This document shows, in pieces, positions 40,908 to 50,019 of a stretch of 64,000 nt of DNA. Below the pieces are notes generated by a model. It did not search any database, had not been told where the DNA came from, and worked only from the letters and a program-made list of their open reading frames with translations. Every line of letters starts with the position of its first letter. Within the stretch, counting starts at the first letter, position 1. The DNA comes from Mucilaginibacter gotjawali (GTDB taxonomy: Bacteria > Bacteroidota > Bacteroidia > Sphingobacteriales > Sphingobacteriaceae). Both the position numbers and the translations under genes were made by a program. The DNA is taken from the NCBI RefSeq assembly GCF_002355435.1, contig NZ_AP017313.1:1116001-1180000 (forward strand), given 5' to 3'.

Positions 40908-42293
40908 ATGAAAAAACTATTTATTATCCTGCTTGGCAGTTTATTTTTAACTAACACTTACGCCCAAAAAGCAGCGCCCTTTCGCGCGGGCGACCGGATT
41001 GCTTTCGTGGGTAACAGCATCACCGACGGTGGTCATTACCATTCCTATATCTGGCTGTATTATATGACGCATTTTCCGAATATGCGTATCACCTGTTTTA
41101 ACGCAGGCATCGGCGGTGATGCCGTGAACCAGATATTTGACCGTTTTGACGATGATGTTTTCGGGAAAAAACCAAATGTTTTAACCCTTACCTGGGGAAT
41201 GAATGACAGCGGTTACTTTGAATGGTACCGCCCGGATGGCCAGGTTATTATGGATAAGCGGATCGATGGCTCGTACAAGTATTACGGTATGCTGGAAGAT
41301 AAATTAAAGAACCGCCCGGATATTAAAAAGATCATCATCCTGGGTTCGCCGTATGACGAAACTACCAAAAGCAATCCTAAAAATCTTTACCCTAAAAAAA
41401 GCATAGCATTTGGAAAGATCATTGATTTCCAGGCCGCGTCTGCAAAGAAAAACGGCTGGGATATGGTTGATTTCTTTCACCCGATGCTGGCGATTGAGCA
41501 ACGTGAGCAAGCGAAAGATTCACTATTCAGCTTAACACCCAATGATCGTGTACACCCCGACAATGACGGGCACCTGGTGATGGCCTATTTGTTTTTAAGG
41601 GCACAGGGGCTTGATAATAAACCGGTGGCAGATATTAGCCTGGATGCGGCCCGGAAAACATTTTTAAAAGCTTCAAATTGCCGGGTATCAGCACTTTCCG
41701 TTACTGCCGATTCAGTAGCATTCAATTACCTGGCAAATTCGCTGCCCTATCCGCTGGATACCATTCCGCGTGGCTGGGGTAACCGCAAAAAGCAATCCGA
41801 AGCATTAAAACTGGTGCCGTTTACCAACGAATTTAACCAGGAAATGCTCACAGTAAAGCACCTTAAAAGCAGCAACTACAGCCTGCTGATCGATGGCGAA
41901 CTGATGGGCAGCTGGAGCAGCCAGCAATTCGCTGACGGCATAAACCTGGCTGAGATCACCTCTACCCCGCAATACCAGCAGGCTATTCAAATAAGGGAGT
42001 TGAATGAAGAGCGCTGGGACATTGAGCGGCGGTTAAGGAATTATATGTGGATGGAATACGACTTCCTGAAAGGGAAAAATATGCTTTATAAAGATAATAA
42101 CGCTGCGATGGACTCTGTAAAAAAATATGCACAGAAAGATCCTTTCGTAAACGGAAACAAGGATAACTACTCAAGGGCCCGGTATAAAAGCCTGCGTGAT
42201 GCATGGCAAAAAGAAATGAACGCATTAACAGACGAAATTTATGCCATCAACAAGCCCCAAACACACCGTATTACTTTAATACAAGTGAAATAA
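40908..42293 (+). CDS. SGNH/GDSL-family carbohydrate esterase, paralogue 2
   Basis: 461 residues from ATG 40908; an earlier in-frame ATG at 40869 lies inside the GH92 gene and disrupts the signal peptide (MKKLFIILLGSLFLTNTYAQ). Catalytic blocks are VGNSITDGGHY with S37, AGIGGDAV, GMNDSG and D213-R-V-H216. The C-terminal region is shared with paralogue 1 (NSLPYPLDTIPRGWG against KSLPYPLDSVPGGFG; ERRLRNYMWMEYD). The two copies, 5 kb apart, probably arose by duplication and then diverged, perhaps to treat different acyl positions. Confidence 0.88.
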   Translation: MKKLFIILLGSLFLTNTYAQKAAPFRAGDRIAFVGNSITDGGHYHSYIWLYYMTHFPNMRITCFNAGIGGDAVNQIFDRFDDDVFGKKPNVLTLTWGMNDSGYFEWYRPDGQVIMDKRIDGSYKYYGMLEDKLKNRPDIKKIIILGSPYDETTKSNPKNLYPKKSIAFGKIIDFQAASAKKNGWDMVDFFHPMLAIEQREQAKDSLFSLTPNDRVHPDNDGHLVMAYLFLRAQGLDNKPVADISLDAARKTFLKASNCRVSALSVTADSVAFNYLANSLPYPLDTIPRGWGNRKKQSEALKLVPFTNEFNQEMLTVKHLKSSNYSLLIDGELMGSWSSQQFADGINLAEITSTPQYQQAIQIRELNEERWDIERRLRNYMWMEYDFLKGKNMLYKDNNAAMDSVKKYAQKDPFVNGNKDNYSRARYKSLRDAWQKEMNALTDEIYAINKPQTHRITLIQVK

Positions 42294-42313
42294 TACTGAA
42301 AAGAATAGAAACG

Positions 42314-43144
42314 ATGATTACTTATAAGAGATTTCTTACGCTGTCGCTCATATTTTTGACAGCTGCTTTGCTAAAAGTGCATGCTGCCACGGTAGATACT
42401 GTACTTACGCATAGCGCTGCGATGAATAAAGATATTAAGGCAGTGGTTATCAGGCCGGATGATTATTCCACTGCCAAGAAATTCCCGGTGCTTTACCTGT
42501 TGCACGGCTTTAGCGGCAATTACTCCGATTGGATTTTAAAGGTTCCTTCCATCAAAAAGTTGTCGGATGTTTACAATATGGTAATTGTTTGCCCGGATGG
42601 CGGCTTTGCGAGCTGGTATTTTGATAGCCCTGTTAGCAGGGAATGGCAGTTTGAGACCTATATTTCAAAGGAATTGATCAGTTATATTGATAGTCACTAT
42701 TCAACAATTACCGATCGTTCCGGGCGGGCCATCACGGGCCTGAGTATGGGTGGTCACGGGGCGTTTTACCTGGCATTTAAACACCTGGAGCTTTATGGCG
42801 CCGCAGGCAGCATGAGCGGGGGGGTAGATCTGCGACCATTTCCGGATAGCTTTGGGATTGAGCAGGTGTTGGGTAAATACAGCTTGTTTCCGCAACGCTG
42901 GGAGCAAAACAGCGTCATCAATATGGTTTATTTATTAAAACCCAACTCGCTGGCTATTATATTTGACTGTGGTTCATCTGATTTCCTGTTTGAGGCCAAC
43001 AAAGCTTTGCATGAAAAGTTGCTGGAACGGAATATTCCGCATGATTTTACCGTAAGGCCCGGGGCACATAGCTGGGATTACTGGGGTAATTCAATCAACT
43101 ACCAGGCGCTTTTTTTTAGCCGGTTTTTTAATAAGGAAAAATAA
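42314..43144 (+). CDS. Esterase D/CE1-like alpha/beta hydrolase
   Basis: 276 residues from ATG 42314 with a signal peptide (MITYKRFLTLSLIFLTAALLKVHAA). The Ser-Asp-His triad is readable: S144 in ITGLSMGGHGA, an acid residue in FDCGSSDFL (D218 or D223) and H252 in GAHSWDYW. LLHGFSGNYSDWI is the oxyanion-hole strand. This group includes acetyl- and feruloyl-esterases and formylglutathione hydrolase relatives. The export signal and the neighbours favour a glycan esterase. It starts 20 bases after the SGNH gene, probably the last gene of the operon from 38591. Confidence 0.85.
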   Translation: MITYKRFLTLSLIFLTAALLKVHAATVDTVLTHSAAMNKDIKAVVIRPDDYSTAKKFPVLYLLHGFSGNYSDWILKVPSIKKLSDVYNMVIVCPDGGFASWYFDSPVSREWQFETYISKELISYIDSHYSTITDRSGRAITGLSMGGHGAFYLAFKHLELYGAAGSMSGGVDLRPFPDSFGIEQVLGKYSLFPQRWEQNSVINMVYLLKPNSLAIIFDCGSSDFLFEANKALHEKLLERNIPHDFTVRPGAHSWDYWGNSINYQALFFSRFFNKEK

Positions 43145-43198
43145 CAGATAGTATGAAGTTATACCGTATTTTATATTGAAAAAATATTTTAAAAAAAA

Positions 43199-43229
43199 TT
43201 TGCTAAATCGTTTTTATAATGTAATTTAG
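43199..43229 (+). promoter_or_regulatory. Promoter with overlapping LacI-type half-operator upstream of the Sus operon
   Basis: TTTG (43199-43202) starts TTTGCTAAA - TCGT - TTTT. After 19 bases comes TAATTTAG (43222-43229), 7 of 8 to TAnnTTTG. The arrangement is almost identical to 38459-38489, base for base, across the first 17 positions. Confidence 0.68.
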
Positions 43230-43319
43230 CACTCGGAATATTGATATTCTAAAAAACAAAACCAATTATACAGTAACCGCAAAATTTAGTAAAATTTAAT
43301 TTTTGTGTTTTTTTTAAGA

Positions 43320-43341
43320 TTTGCTAAAACGATTTTTCAAT
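43320..43341 (+). promoter_or_regulatory. Second LacI-type operator in the Sus operon leader
   Basis: TTTGCTAAA - ACGA - TTTTTCAAT: left arm complete, right arm weak, and the LacI-like central CG kept. It lies 121 bases downstream of the first site and 50 bases before the susD-like ATG, a spacing that could support looping or roadblock. Confidence 0.6.
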
Positions 43342-43391
43342 TGTTCGAGCAATAAATAAATAGATGATTAATTGTTTATAAACGCCTTGAT

Positions 43392-45173
43392 ATGAAGAAA
43401 ATTTACTTTCAGTTTTTTGTTCTTTCAGCCTTTTTGAGCTTTATCTTGTTTGCACCATCGTGCAAAAAAAGCGGAAGTTTTCTTGCTCAAACGAACACCA
43501 CCAATCTTACGCAAGCAAGCGTATTTACTGATAGTTCAAGAACCGAGGGCTTTCTCGCCAATATATATGCAAGCGCGGGAATTAGCAGCAGCCCATCACG
43601 GTTTTCTGCCAACAATTTTATTTGCGGCGGGTTGGATGCCGCAAGTGATGAATCTGAGCCCTCGCATACTTACGCTACTGATGCTGCGGGGTTTGCCACA
43701 GGTACCATAAACGCAGGTACGGTGAGCAACGAGCCCTATAATACCTGTTATACGCAGATACGGGCAGTAAATCAACTGCTGGCGAATATTCATAGCACTA
43801 AAATGATGGCCTCCAATAAGGCCGGAGTGCTGGCTGAAGCGCGCTTCCTGCGGGCATGGTATTACAGTATATTACTTGAACATTACGGCGGGGTGCCAAT
43901 TGTTGGCGACAGCCTTTTTACTTACGCCACGCCAATTAATGTAAAACGCTCCACCTATGCGGCATGCGTTACGTATATAACTACGGAGTGCGATGCTGCT
44001 GCAACGGTGCTTCCGCTTACCCAAAACGGGCTTAACTGGGGCCGTGCATCCGGCGGTGCCTGCCTGGCTTTAAAGGCCCGTGTTTTACTTTATGCGGCAA
44101 GTCCTTTGTTTAATGGCACTACTTTGCCTGCCGATGCCGGAAAAAGTTCAAGCGGTACGGTAGATCCATCGCTGGTTGGCTACCCAACGGCAGACCCGGC
44201 GCGGTGGCAGCTTGCCGAAAATGCTGCCCAGGCAGTAATTGCGTCAGGGGCATATACTTTAAATACAGTAAATACCTATCAAACAGCTGCACCTGGCTAT
44301 GGTTTCCAGGGTTTGTTTCCGCAACGCGTAAATACCGAATATATTTTTCAATTAATGCGGGGGCCGAATACCGATCTTGAAGACCTGTTCCTGCCACCAT
44401 CACGAAGCGGCGGTAATGGTGCTTTCCCTTACCAGGGGCTTGTGGATGCTTTCCCGATGAACAATGGCAAACTCATTACCGACCCGGCTTCAGGATACGA
44501 CCCTACGAACCCTTATAATAACCGCGACCCGCGTTTAAATTATAGTATTATTCACGACCAAACCATATTAAACGTAAGAACCGGTAACGGCCTGATCAGC
44601 GGGCAGGCGCCTGTAAATATTTATCTCGGAAATAATAATGGCCAGAATCCTGATGCTGTTCACCAGGGAACGGTTACCGGCTATTATTGCAATAAGATGC
44701 TGGATCCTGCGGCTATTGCGGCAACAATCGCCTTTAAATCAAACCGCTGCCTGCCTTTGATCAGGTACGCCGAAATATTACTGGACTATGCCGAAGCGGC
44801 CAATGAATTCGAGGGGCCAACGGCTAATGTATACAATGCCGTTCAGGCTATCAGGCAACGTGCGGGTTTAAACCCTTACCAGTTGCCTGCAGGATTGAGC
44901 CAGGCCGATATGCGCAGCTATATCCAAAATGAACGGAGGATAGAGCTTGCGTTTGAAGGGCACCGCTTTTTTGATGTACGACGCTGGAAAATTGCGCCGG
45001 TAACCGAAAATATACAGGCAAAAGGCATGGAGGTGGATGAAAATGGCAGTACAATAACCTATAATACATTTAACGCCACCAAGCACAATTTCAGGCCGGC
45101 GATGTATTTGTGGCCATTCCCGATAAGCGAAACGGGTAAATCGCCTACACTGATTCAAAACCCGGGCTATTAA
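43392..45173 (+). CDS. SusD/RagB-like surface glycan-binding lipoprotein, copy 1
   Basis: 593 residues. The lipoprotein signal MKKIYFQFFVLSAFLSFILFAPSC lipidates Cys24. The SusD fold shows the N-terminal helical TPR scaffold (AEARFLRAWYYSILLEHYGGVPIV) and the typical C-terminal block RQRAGLNPYQLP...YIQNERRIELAFEGHRFFDVRRWK, ending with LWPFPISETGKSPTLIQNPGY. It caps a SusC porin and binds glycan at the cell surface. Unusually it is the first gene of the operon, with no SusC immediately upstream. Confidence 0.95.
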   Translation: MKKIYFQFFVLSAFLSFILFAPSCKKSGSFLAQTNTTNLTQASVFTDSSRTEGFLANIYASAGISSSPSRFSANNFICGGLDAASDESEPSHTYATDAAGFATGTINAGTVSNEPYNTCYTQIRAVNQLLANIHSTKMMASNKAGVLAEARFLRAWYYSILLEHYGGVPIVGDSLFTYATPINVKRSTYAACVTYITTECDAAATVLPLTQNGLNWGRASGGACLALKARVLLYAASPLFNGTTLPADAGKSSSGTVDPSLVGYPTADPARWQLAENAAQAVIASGAYTLNTVNTYQTAAPGYGFQGLFPQRVNTEYIFQLMRGPNTDLEDLFLPPSRSGGNGAFPYQGLVDAFPMNNGKLITDPASGYDPTNPYNNRDPRLNYSIIHDQTILNVRTGNGLISGQAPVNIYLGNNNGQNPDAVHQGTVTGYYCNKMLDPAAIAATIAFKSNRCLPLIRYAEILLDYAEAANEFEGPTANVYNAVQAIRQRAGLNPYQLPAGLSQADMRSYIQNERRIELAFEGHRFFDVRRWKIAPVTENIQAKGMEVDENGSTITYNTFNATKHNFRPAMYLWPFPISETGKSPTLIQNPGY

Positions 45174-45204
45174 AAATATTGATGAATTTAACCAGGAATT
45201 AAGT

Positions 45205-45654
45205 ATGAATAATCATTTTATATTGAAAAAGCAGGCATATTTATTTATTGCGGCGATGGCTTTGCTCTGGACATCTTGTAAGATGGAAAGAATAGCCCCT
45301 GTTACCGAATCGAAAAAGGACCTCACCGGCACCTGGAAAGTTGTGCAGGCAACGCGCAACGGTACAAATTTGCTTCCTATTTATGATTTCACCCAGTTCA
45401 GTATCAAGTTTGATGCTACTACGGGCAATTATAATTTATTAAACCCGGTACCATTTATAGTTGGTGCAGATGGTAAGTTCTCATTGGATGATCCGCAATA
45501 TCCTTATAAGTTAACATTTACAGCTACTGGCGGGGCGGCGGTTGCAACTGCTTTCAATTACCCCATCATCAACGGAACGCGGCAGATCATCATGACATTT
45601 AGCCCGGGATGCTCACAAAATACTTACGTATTTACATTATCAAAAACCAACTGA
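45205..45654 (+). CDS. DUF5004-like surface lipoprotein
   Basis: 149 residues with lipobox AMALLWTSC (Cys25). The rest looks like a single lipocalin-like beta-barrel: DLTGTWKVVQATRNGTNLLP at the start, then FSIKFDATTGNYNLL and QIIMTFSPGCSQNTYVFTLS. The L-T-G-T-W-K-V opening and position next to SusD match the DUF5004 family of Sus-type loci (from memory). A role in surface glycan binding is inferred from context. Confidence 0.72.
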   Translation: MNNHFILKKQAYLFIAAMALLWTSCKMERIAPVTESKKDLTGTWKVVQATRNGTNLLPIYDFTQFSIKFDATTGNYNLLNPVPFIVGADGKFSLDDPQYPYKLTFTATGGAAVATAFNYPIINGTRQIIMTFSPGCSQNTYVFTLSKTN

Positions 45655-45677
45655 TCCAGACAAAAAATACAAACTAT

Positions 45678-46712
45678 ATGAAAGTACGTTTACATATAAA
45701 AGGAAAAAATTTATGGCGGCTATGCACACTGATTGTATTGTGTATTGTGCTGAGCTGCTGTTACACGATTATTGATAGTGTAGACCAGCCGGGCAGCGCT
45801 GTTGTAGGGTCGACGGTGAAGATTACCGTTAATGTTAAAAACTCATGCAACAGCAGCGGTACCGCGCGTATTATTTTTGGATTTTTAACCCCAAAGGGAT
45901 GGAAAACAGGAGACAATGCCAAGGTAACTTACTCCAGCAGCAAAGGCGACGGAAATATGGTGCTCCTTCCTGCCAATTCACCTATTATCGCTGCTCATAG
46001 CAATGGCGTTAACTGGCCAACTTACATGAAAAACTTTTTTGGCAATGCTGGAAATTTAATAGATGACGTTGAATGGGTTGCTTATCAAAGTGATGTGCCG
46101 GTTAATTACAACAACGGAGATAAGATCACCGGTACAATTAACATCACGATCAATAATATTGGCGCCGATGGCAATCCTACCCTGGTTAAACTGGCCTATG
46201 TTGTTGCAAACGACCAGAACGGTTTTACATTTGACGGCAACGACGGAGATTCGAGCCCTACCACAGAATATTATAATGAATTTGTGAACCCTAACTGTTT
46301 TGAACTTACCGGCGGAACCGGCGACCTTGTTGACTTCTGTAACCCCCAGTTAACTACAATTGATCCGCCGAAATCATTGGACAATGATATTGTTACGCTT
46401 ACCTACAATAACAATGTGGTAACACCGGCGCTGTTAGCAAACAGTTCTGCGGTTTATTTATGCGCTACCGCTACCATGAGCGATGGTAAAACGGTTACCG
46501 TATGCGATCAATCCGCACAAACAATGCTCACGCAAACCTCGGCGACCAGCGGGATCTACCGGCTTACTTTTTGGCCGCGTAAGCTGTTCGGCGCGACGAC
46601 GGGGCAAACGGTGGTAAGTATGACTTATTTTATTACCGATAAATCGGGATCGACGAAGATAGGTTACGGCGGTACAAGTTCACCATTTACCTATAAATTT
46701 AAGTGTACATAA
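45678..46712 (+). CDS. DUF4961-like surface lipoprotein
   Basis: 344 residues from ATG 45678; the frame is open back to 45609 inside the previous gene, but the lipoprotein signal begins here (LWRLCTLIVLCIVLSC, Cys27). The mature protein is beta-rich, with two immunoglobulin-like portions: about 35-225 (VDQPGSAVVGSTVKITVNVK, RIIFGFLTPKGW) and 240-344 (VTLTYNNNVVTPAL, SATSGIYRLTFWPRK). This is probably the SusE/F-like binding lipoprotein of the system. The family name is from recollection. The ATG is 21 bases after the DUF5004-like stop. Confidence 0.7.
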   Translation: MKVRLHIKGKNLWRLCTLIVLCIVLSCCYTIIDSVDQPGSAVVGSTVKITVNVKNSCNSSGTARIIFGFLTPKGWKTGDNAKVTYSSSKGDGNMVLLPANSPIIAAHSNGVNWPTYMKNFFGNAGNLIDDVEWVAYQSDVPVNYNNGDKITGTINITINNIGADGNPTLVKLAYVVANDQNGFTFDGNDGDSSPTTEYYNEFVNPNCFELTGGTGDLVDFCNPQLTTIDPPKSLDNDIVTLTYNNNVVTPALLANSSAVYLCATATMSDGKTVTVCDQSAQTMLTQTSATSGIYRLTFWPRKLFGATTGQTVVSMTYFITDKSGSTKIGYGGTSSPFTYKFKCT

Positions 46713-46843
46713 AATACCTAGGTTAAAAGTAATAATCTAATTAACAGTATTTTACAATAATTGCAACAGCCTTTGTACTATAATAATGCAAGGTATGACG
46801 GCCCAAATTATGTTCAATAAATTAACAATTTAAATCTGATTCT

Positions 46844-49800
46844 ATGCTTAATTGCTACTCACAGAAATACTTAACGGGAATCATTATGCTGATGCTGTTG
46901 GTGTTCAATATCAGTTTCGCCGTTGCACAGCAGGATACTACGGTTAAAGCCACTGTTCATCCTGGCTGGGCCAGCGGCATTGTATTAGATGAATATAGTC
47001 AGCCTTTAAAAGGTGTGAACATCCGCATCAAAGGCAACGCTGTTTTTACCACTTCCGATGCGGCCGGTCAGTTTCAAATTGACGCTGCACCCGGTACTAC
47101 CCTGGTGTTTAGTTACACCGGCCACCTGGTGCGTGAACTGACTATTAAAGATAACAGTAAAATAACGGTAAAGCTTGATGATAACTATCTCAGGAACCCG
47201 CAAAATATTGATGTATTATACGGTACGCAAAAAAAAGAAAGTGAGCTGGGCGCAATTTCAACCGTATATACCAACCAACTGACAACAACGCCGGCTTCCC
47301 TGTTTGTGTATGCTTTTCCGGGGCAATTAGCCGGAGTATATACACAACAGCAGAGCGGATTTACTTCCTTTCATACGGCATCAATTTCATCACCTTCCGT
47401 TATCGGGCAAAACCTGGTGAATACGGCATCAAACAATAACAGCACTTCTGATAATTCCGAGATGATGGTGACCGTTCGTGGCCAAACCCCCATCACGGTG
47501 ATAGATGGCGTTCAGCGCGAGATCTCGTCTATTGATCCGGAGTCAATCGAATCCATATCGGTATTGAAGGACGGTTTGTCAACTATCCTGATGGGTGTAA
47601 ACAGCTCAAGGCCGATAGTGCTCGTGACCACCAAGCGTGGCGAGGTAGGCAAGCCGCGTATTACTTTTACCGCTGAGACTGGTTTGCAGAAATCATTGGG
47701 CCTGCCAACGCCTTTGCCCGCCTATCAGTATGCATACCTGATCAATGAAACGTTAACCAGCGACAGTAAATTGCCGCAGTATTCCGCAGCTGATTTTAAC
47801 GCATACCGCGATCATACCGATCCGACGGGACATCCTGATGTAAATTGGTTTAAAACGATTTTAACCGATTACGCGCCGATGACGCAATATAAATTGAATG
47901 TAAACGGTGGCTCAAACATCGCCAAATACTCCATTTCGCTGGGTTATTTTGACCAGGCAGGCATCTTTAATACTGCAAGTGAAGTGCCGTATAATACCAA
48001 TAACGATCTGAGCCGTTATATTATCAATTCGGATGTAGGCGTACAGGTAAATAAGAATTTGAATGTTGACCTGCAATTATTTGGCAGGGTACAAACAACT
48101 ACCGAGCCTGGCGGAAATAATGGCGGGGGTTACACCAGTGTACTCAACTCACTTTATAATACACCAAATAACGCCTACCCCGTTCGTAACCCTGACGGTT
48201 CATTCGGCGGTTCAATTATTGGCGGTAATACAGGGCCATACAGCAATAACCTGCTCTCGCAAACCGAGTATTCCGGCTATATTCAAAACCTTACCGATGA
48301 TATCCTGGCCAACCTCGACCTGAATTATAATTTAAACAGTGTATTAAAGGGTTTGACCGCAAAACTGAAAGGTAATTTAAGCTATCAATCAATTACGGCG
48401 CTTAACCGCAGTTTGCAAAATCCTTCATTTATCCTTAATAAAGATAGTACCTATTCGCAATATGGCGCTATTGTAGCCCAAAGCAATGTTTTTAATACGG
48501 TGTATACGTCACGGCAGTCATTTGGCCAGGCGGCTTTAAATTACGAGAGGCAATTTGGTAAAAACCAGGTGAATGCGATCGCGCTTTATGACAGCAAATC
48601 ATTGGTTACCAATTATGACCTTCCGGAAGTGGTTACTGATATCGCCTTAAAAGGCACCTACAATTACGATGGTAAATATTTTGCAGAAGCAGCTGTAAAT
48701 CGCAGCGGGAACAACCGGTATCCGCCGGGCCATCAGTTCGGCACCTTTTACGCTGCCGGCCTTGGATGGCAAATGGGCAAAGAAAGCTTTATTAAAGACA
48801 ATTTCAGCTGGATCGATTCATGGAAATGGCGCGGCACCTATGCCCGTACCGGAAATGGCAATATCGCCCAGCAGGCTTCATTGTACTATGCTTATCAGCA
48901 AACTTACAGTAACAACAATTTTAATAAACAATACCAGATAGGCACGGGCTACGTAACCAACTATTACTGGTACGAAGATGCGCTGGCCAATCCTTATATC
49001 ACCTGGGAAAGCGCTGATAAGATAGATTTCGGGATGGACATCTCTTTGTTTAAGGACAAATTCCTGATCACGGCCGATTATTACCACGACAAGTATTCCA
49101 ATGTACTTGGCTTGCGCGGCAATTCAATAGCATTACTGGGCGCACCATATCCGCTGGAAAATATCGGCATCAACCTTTACCAGGGAGCGGAACTGAGCCT
49201 TACCTACCAGGATCACACCGGTAATTTTAATTACTTCGTTACCGGCAATATCAATTTGCAGGCTTCAAAAATTGTATACCAGGATGAGTTAAATTCACCC
49301 TATCCATGGACAAGGCAAACAGGGAACCCTGTTAACGGTGTTATTTATGGCTATACCGCCCAGGGGCTTTATCAAACCGCGCAGGATGCAGCCACAAGCC
49401 CGCATATTGCCGGATACGTACCGCAGGCAGGAGATATTAAATACAAAGACCTTAACGGAGACGGCGTAATTAACCAGTTTGACGAATCGGCAATAGGGGG
49501 TACAAAGCCAATTGTTTTCTACGGACTTAACCCGGGGTTCAGCTATAAAGGGTTTAGCCTGTCGGTTATTATCCAGGGTGTTACTAACCGCCAGATCTAC
49601 GTGGGCTACAATAACATAGCTACCCAGTTCGGGCTCGACTATTCAACGATCAACCAGCAGGCTTACACAGGGGCAACCGGGCGCTGGACACCCGAAACGG
49701 CTTCAATAGCGACTTTACCGAGGCTGGCTGTTTCGGCCTACAATAATAACGGGTTAACCTCCTCCTTTTACGTACGGTCGGGCAACTATTTGCGAATAAA

Positions 49801-49993
49801 AAATGCTGAAGTCGGGTACACCTTTCCGGTTAGTGTAACACAAAAACTCAGGCTGGCAGGTTTAAGGGTATTTGTTAACGGCGAAAACCTGGCAACGCTG
49901 GCGGGCCTTAAAGGCATTGATCCGGAAGAAACATCAATGACCGCATACCCTGTTCAACGGGTGATTAATGCAGGTATTACAGTTAAACTTTAA
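46844..49993 (+). CDS. SusC-like TonB-dependent outer-membrane transporter, copy 1
   Basis: 1049 residues, exported (hydrophobic 13-30, cleavage near AVAQQ). A carboxypeptidase-regulatory-like domain covers about 42-115 (ASGIVLDEYSQPLKGVNIRI). The plug follows and the 22-strand barrel begins about residue 275. The plug is divergent: the usual V-V-V-G-Y-G TonB-box region reads NIDVLYGTQKK, and the normal G-A-N-G-V-I-L-V-T-T-K-R-G reads NSSRPIVLVTTKRG. It ends with the expected aromatic-rich strand (RVINAGITVKL). It imports oligosaccharides together with the SusD encoded 26 bases downstream. Confidence 0.94.
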   Translation: MLNCYSQKYLTGIIMLMLLVFNISFAVAQQDTTVKATVHPGWASGIVLDEYSQPLKGVNIRIKGNAVFTTSDAAGQFQIDAAPGTTLVFSYTGHLVRELTIKDNSKITVKLDDNYLRNPQNIDVLYGTQKKESELGAISTVYTNQLTTTPASLFVYAFPGQLAGVYTQQQSGFTSFHTASISSPSVIGQNLVNTASNNNSTSDNSEMMVTVRGQTPITVIDGVQREISSIDPESIESISVLKDGLSTILMGVNSSRPIVLVTTKRGEVGKPRITFTAETGLQKSLGLPTPLPAYQYAYLINETLTSDSKLPQYSAADFNAYRDHTDPTGHPDVNWFKTILTDYAPMTQYKLNVNGGSNIAKYSISLGYFDQAGIFNTASEVPYNTNNDLSRYIINSDVGVQVNKNLNVDLQLFGRVQTTTEPGGNNGGGYTSVLNSLYNTPNNAYPVRNPDGSFGGSIIGGNTGPYSNNLLSQTEYSGYIQNLTDDILANLDLNYNLNSVLKGLTAKLKGNLSYQSITALNRSLQNPSFILNKDSTYSQYGAIVAQSNVFNTVYTSRQSFGQAALNYERQFGKNQVNAIALYDSKSLVTNYDLPEVVTDIALKGTYNYDGKYFAEAAVNRSGNNRYPPGHQFGTFYAAGLGWQMGKESFIKDNFSWIDSWKWRGTYARTGNGNIAQQASLYYAYQQTYSNNNFNKQYQIGTGYVTNYYWYEDALANPYITWESADKIDFGMDISLFKDKFLITADYYHDKYSNVLGLRGNSIALLGAPYPLENIGINLYQGAELSLTYQDHTGNFNYFVTGNINLQASKIVYQDELNSPYPWTRQTGNPVNGVIYGYTAQGLYQTAQDAATSPHIAGYVPQAGDIKYKDLNGDGVINQFDESAIGGTKPIVFYGLNPGFSYKGFSLSVIIQGVTNRQIYVGYNNIATQFGLDYSTINQQAYTGATGRWTPETASIATLPRLAVSAYNNNGLTSSFYVRSGNYLRIKNAEVGYTFPVSVTQKLRLAGLRVFVNGENLATLAGLKGIDPEETSMTAYPVQRVINAGITVKL

Positions 49994-50019
49994 GTGGTAA
50001 TTATTAAATACTAGAGTAA

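Noticed and set aside
42203-42313. Upstream start for the alpha/beta esterase inside the SGNH gene
   Set aside because: It would place 37 residues from the overlapping SGNH 3' end ahead of a clean signal peptide starting at 42314.
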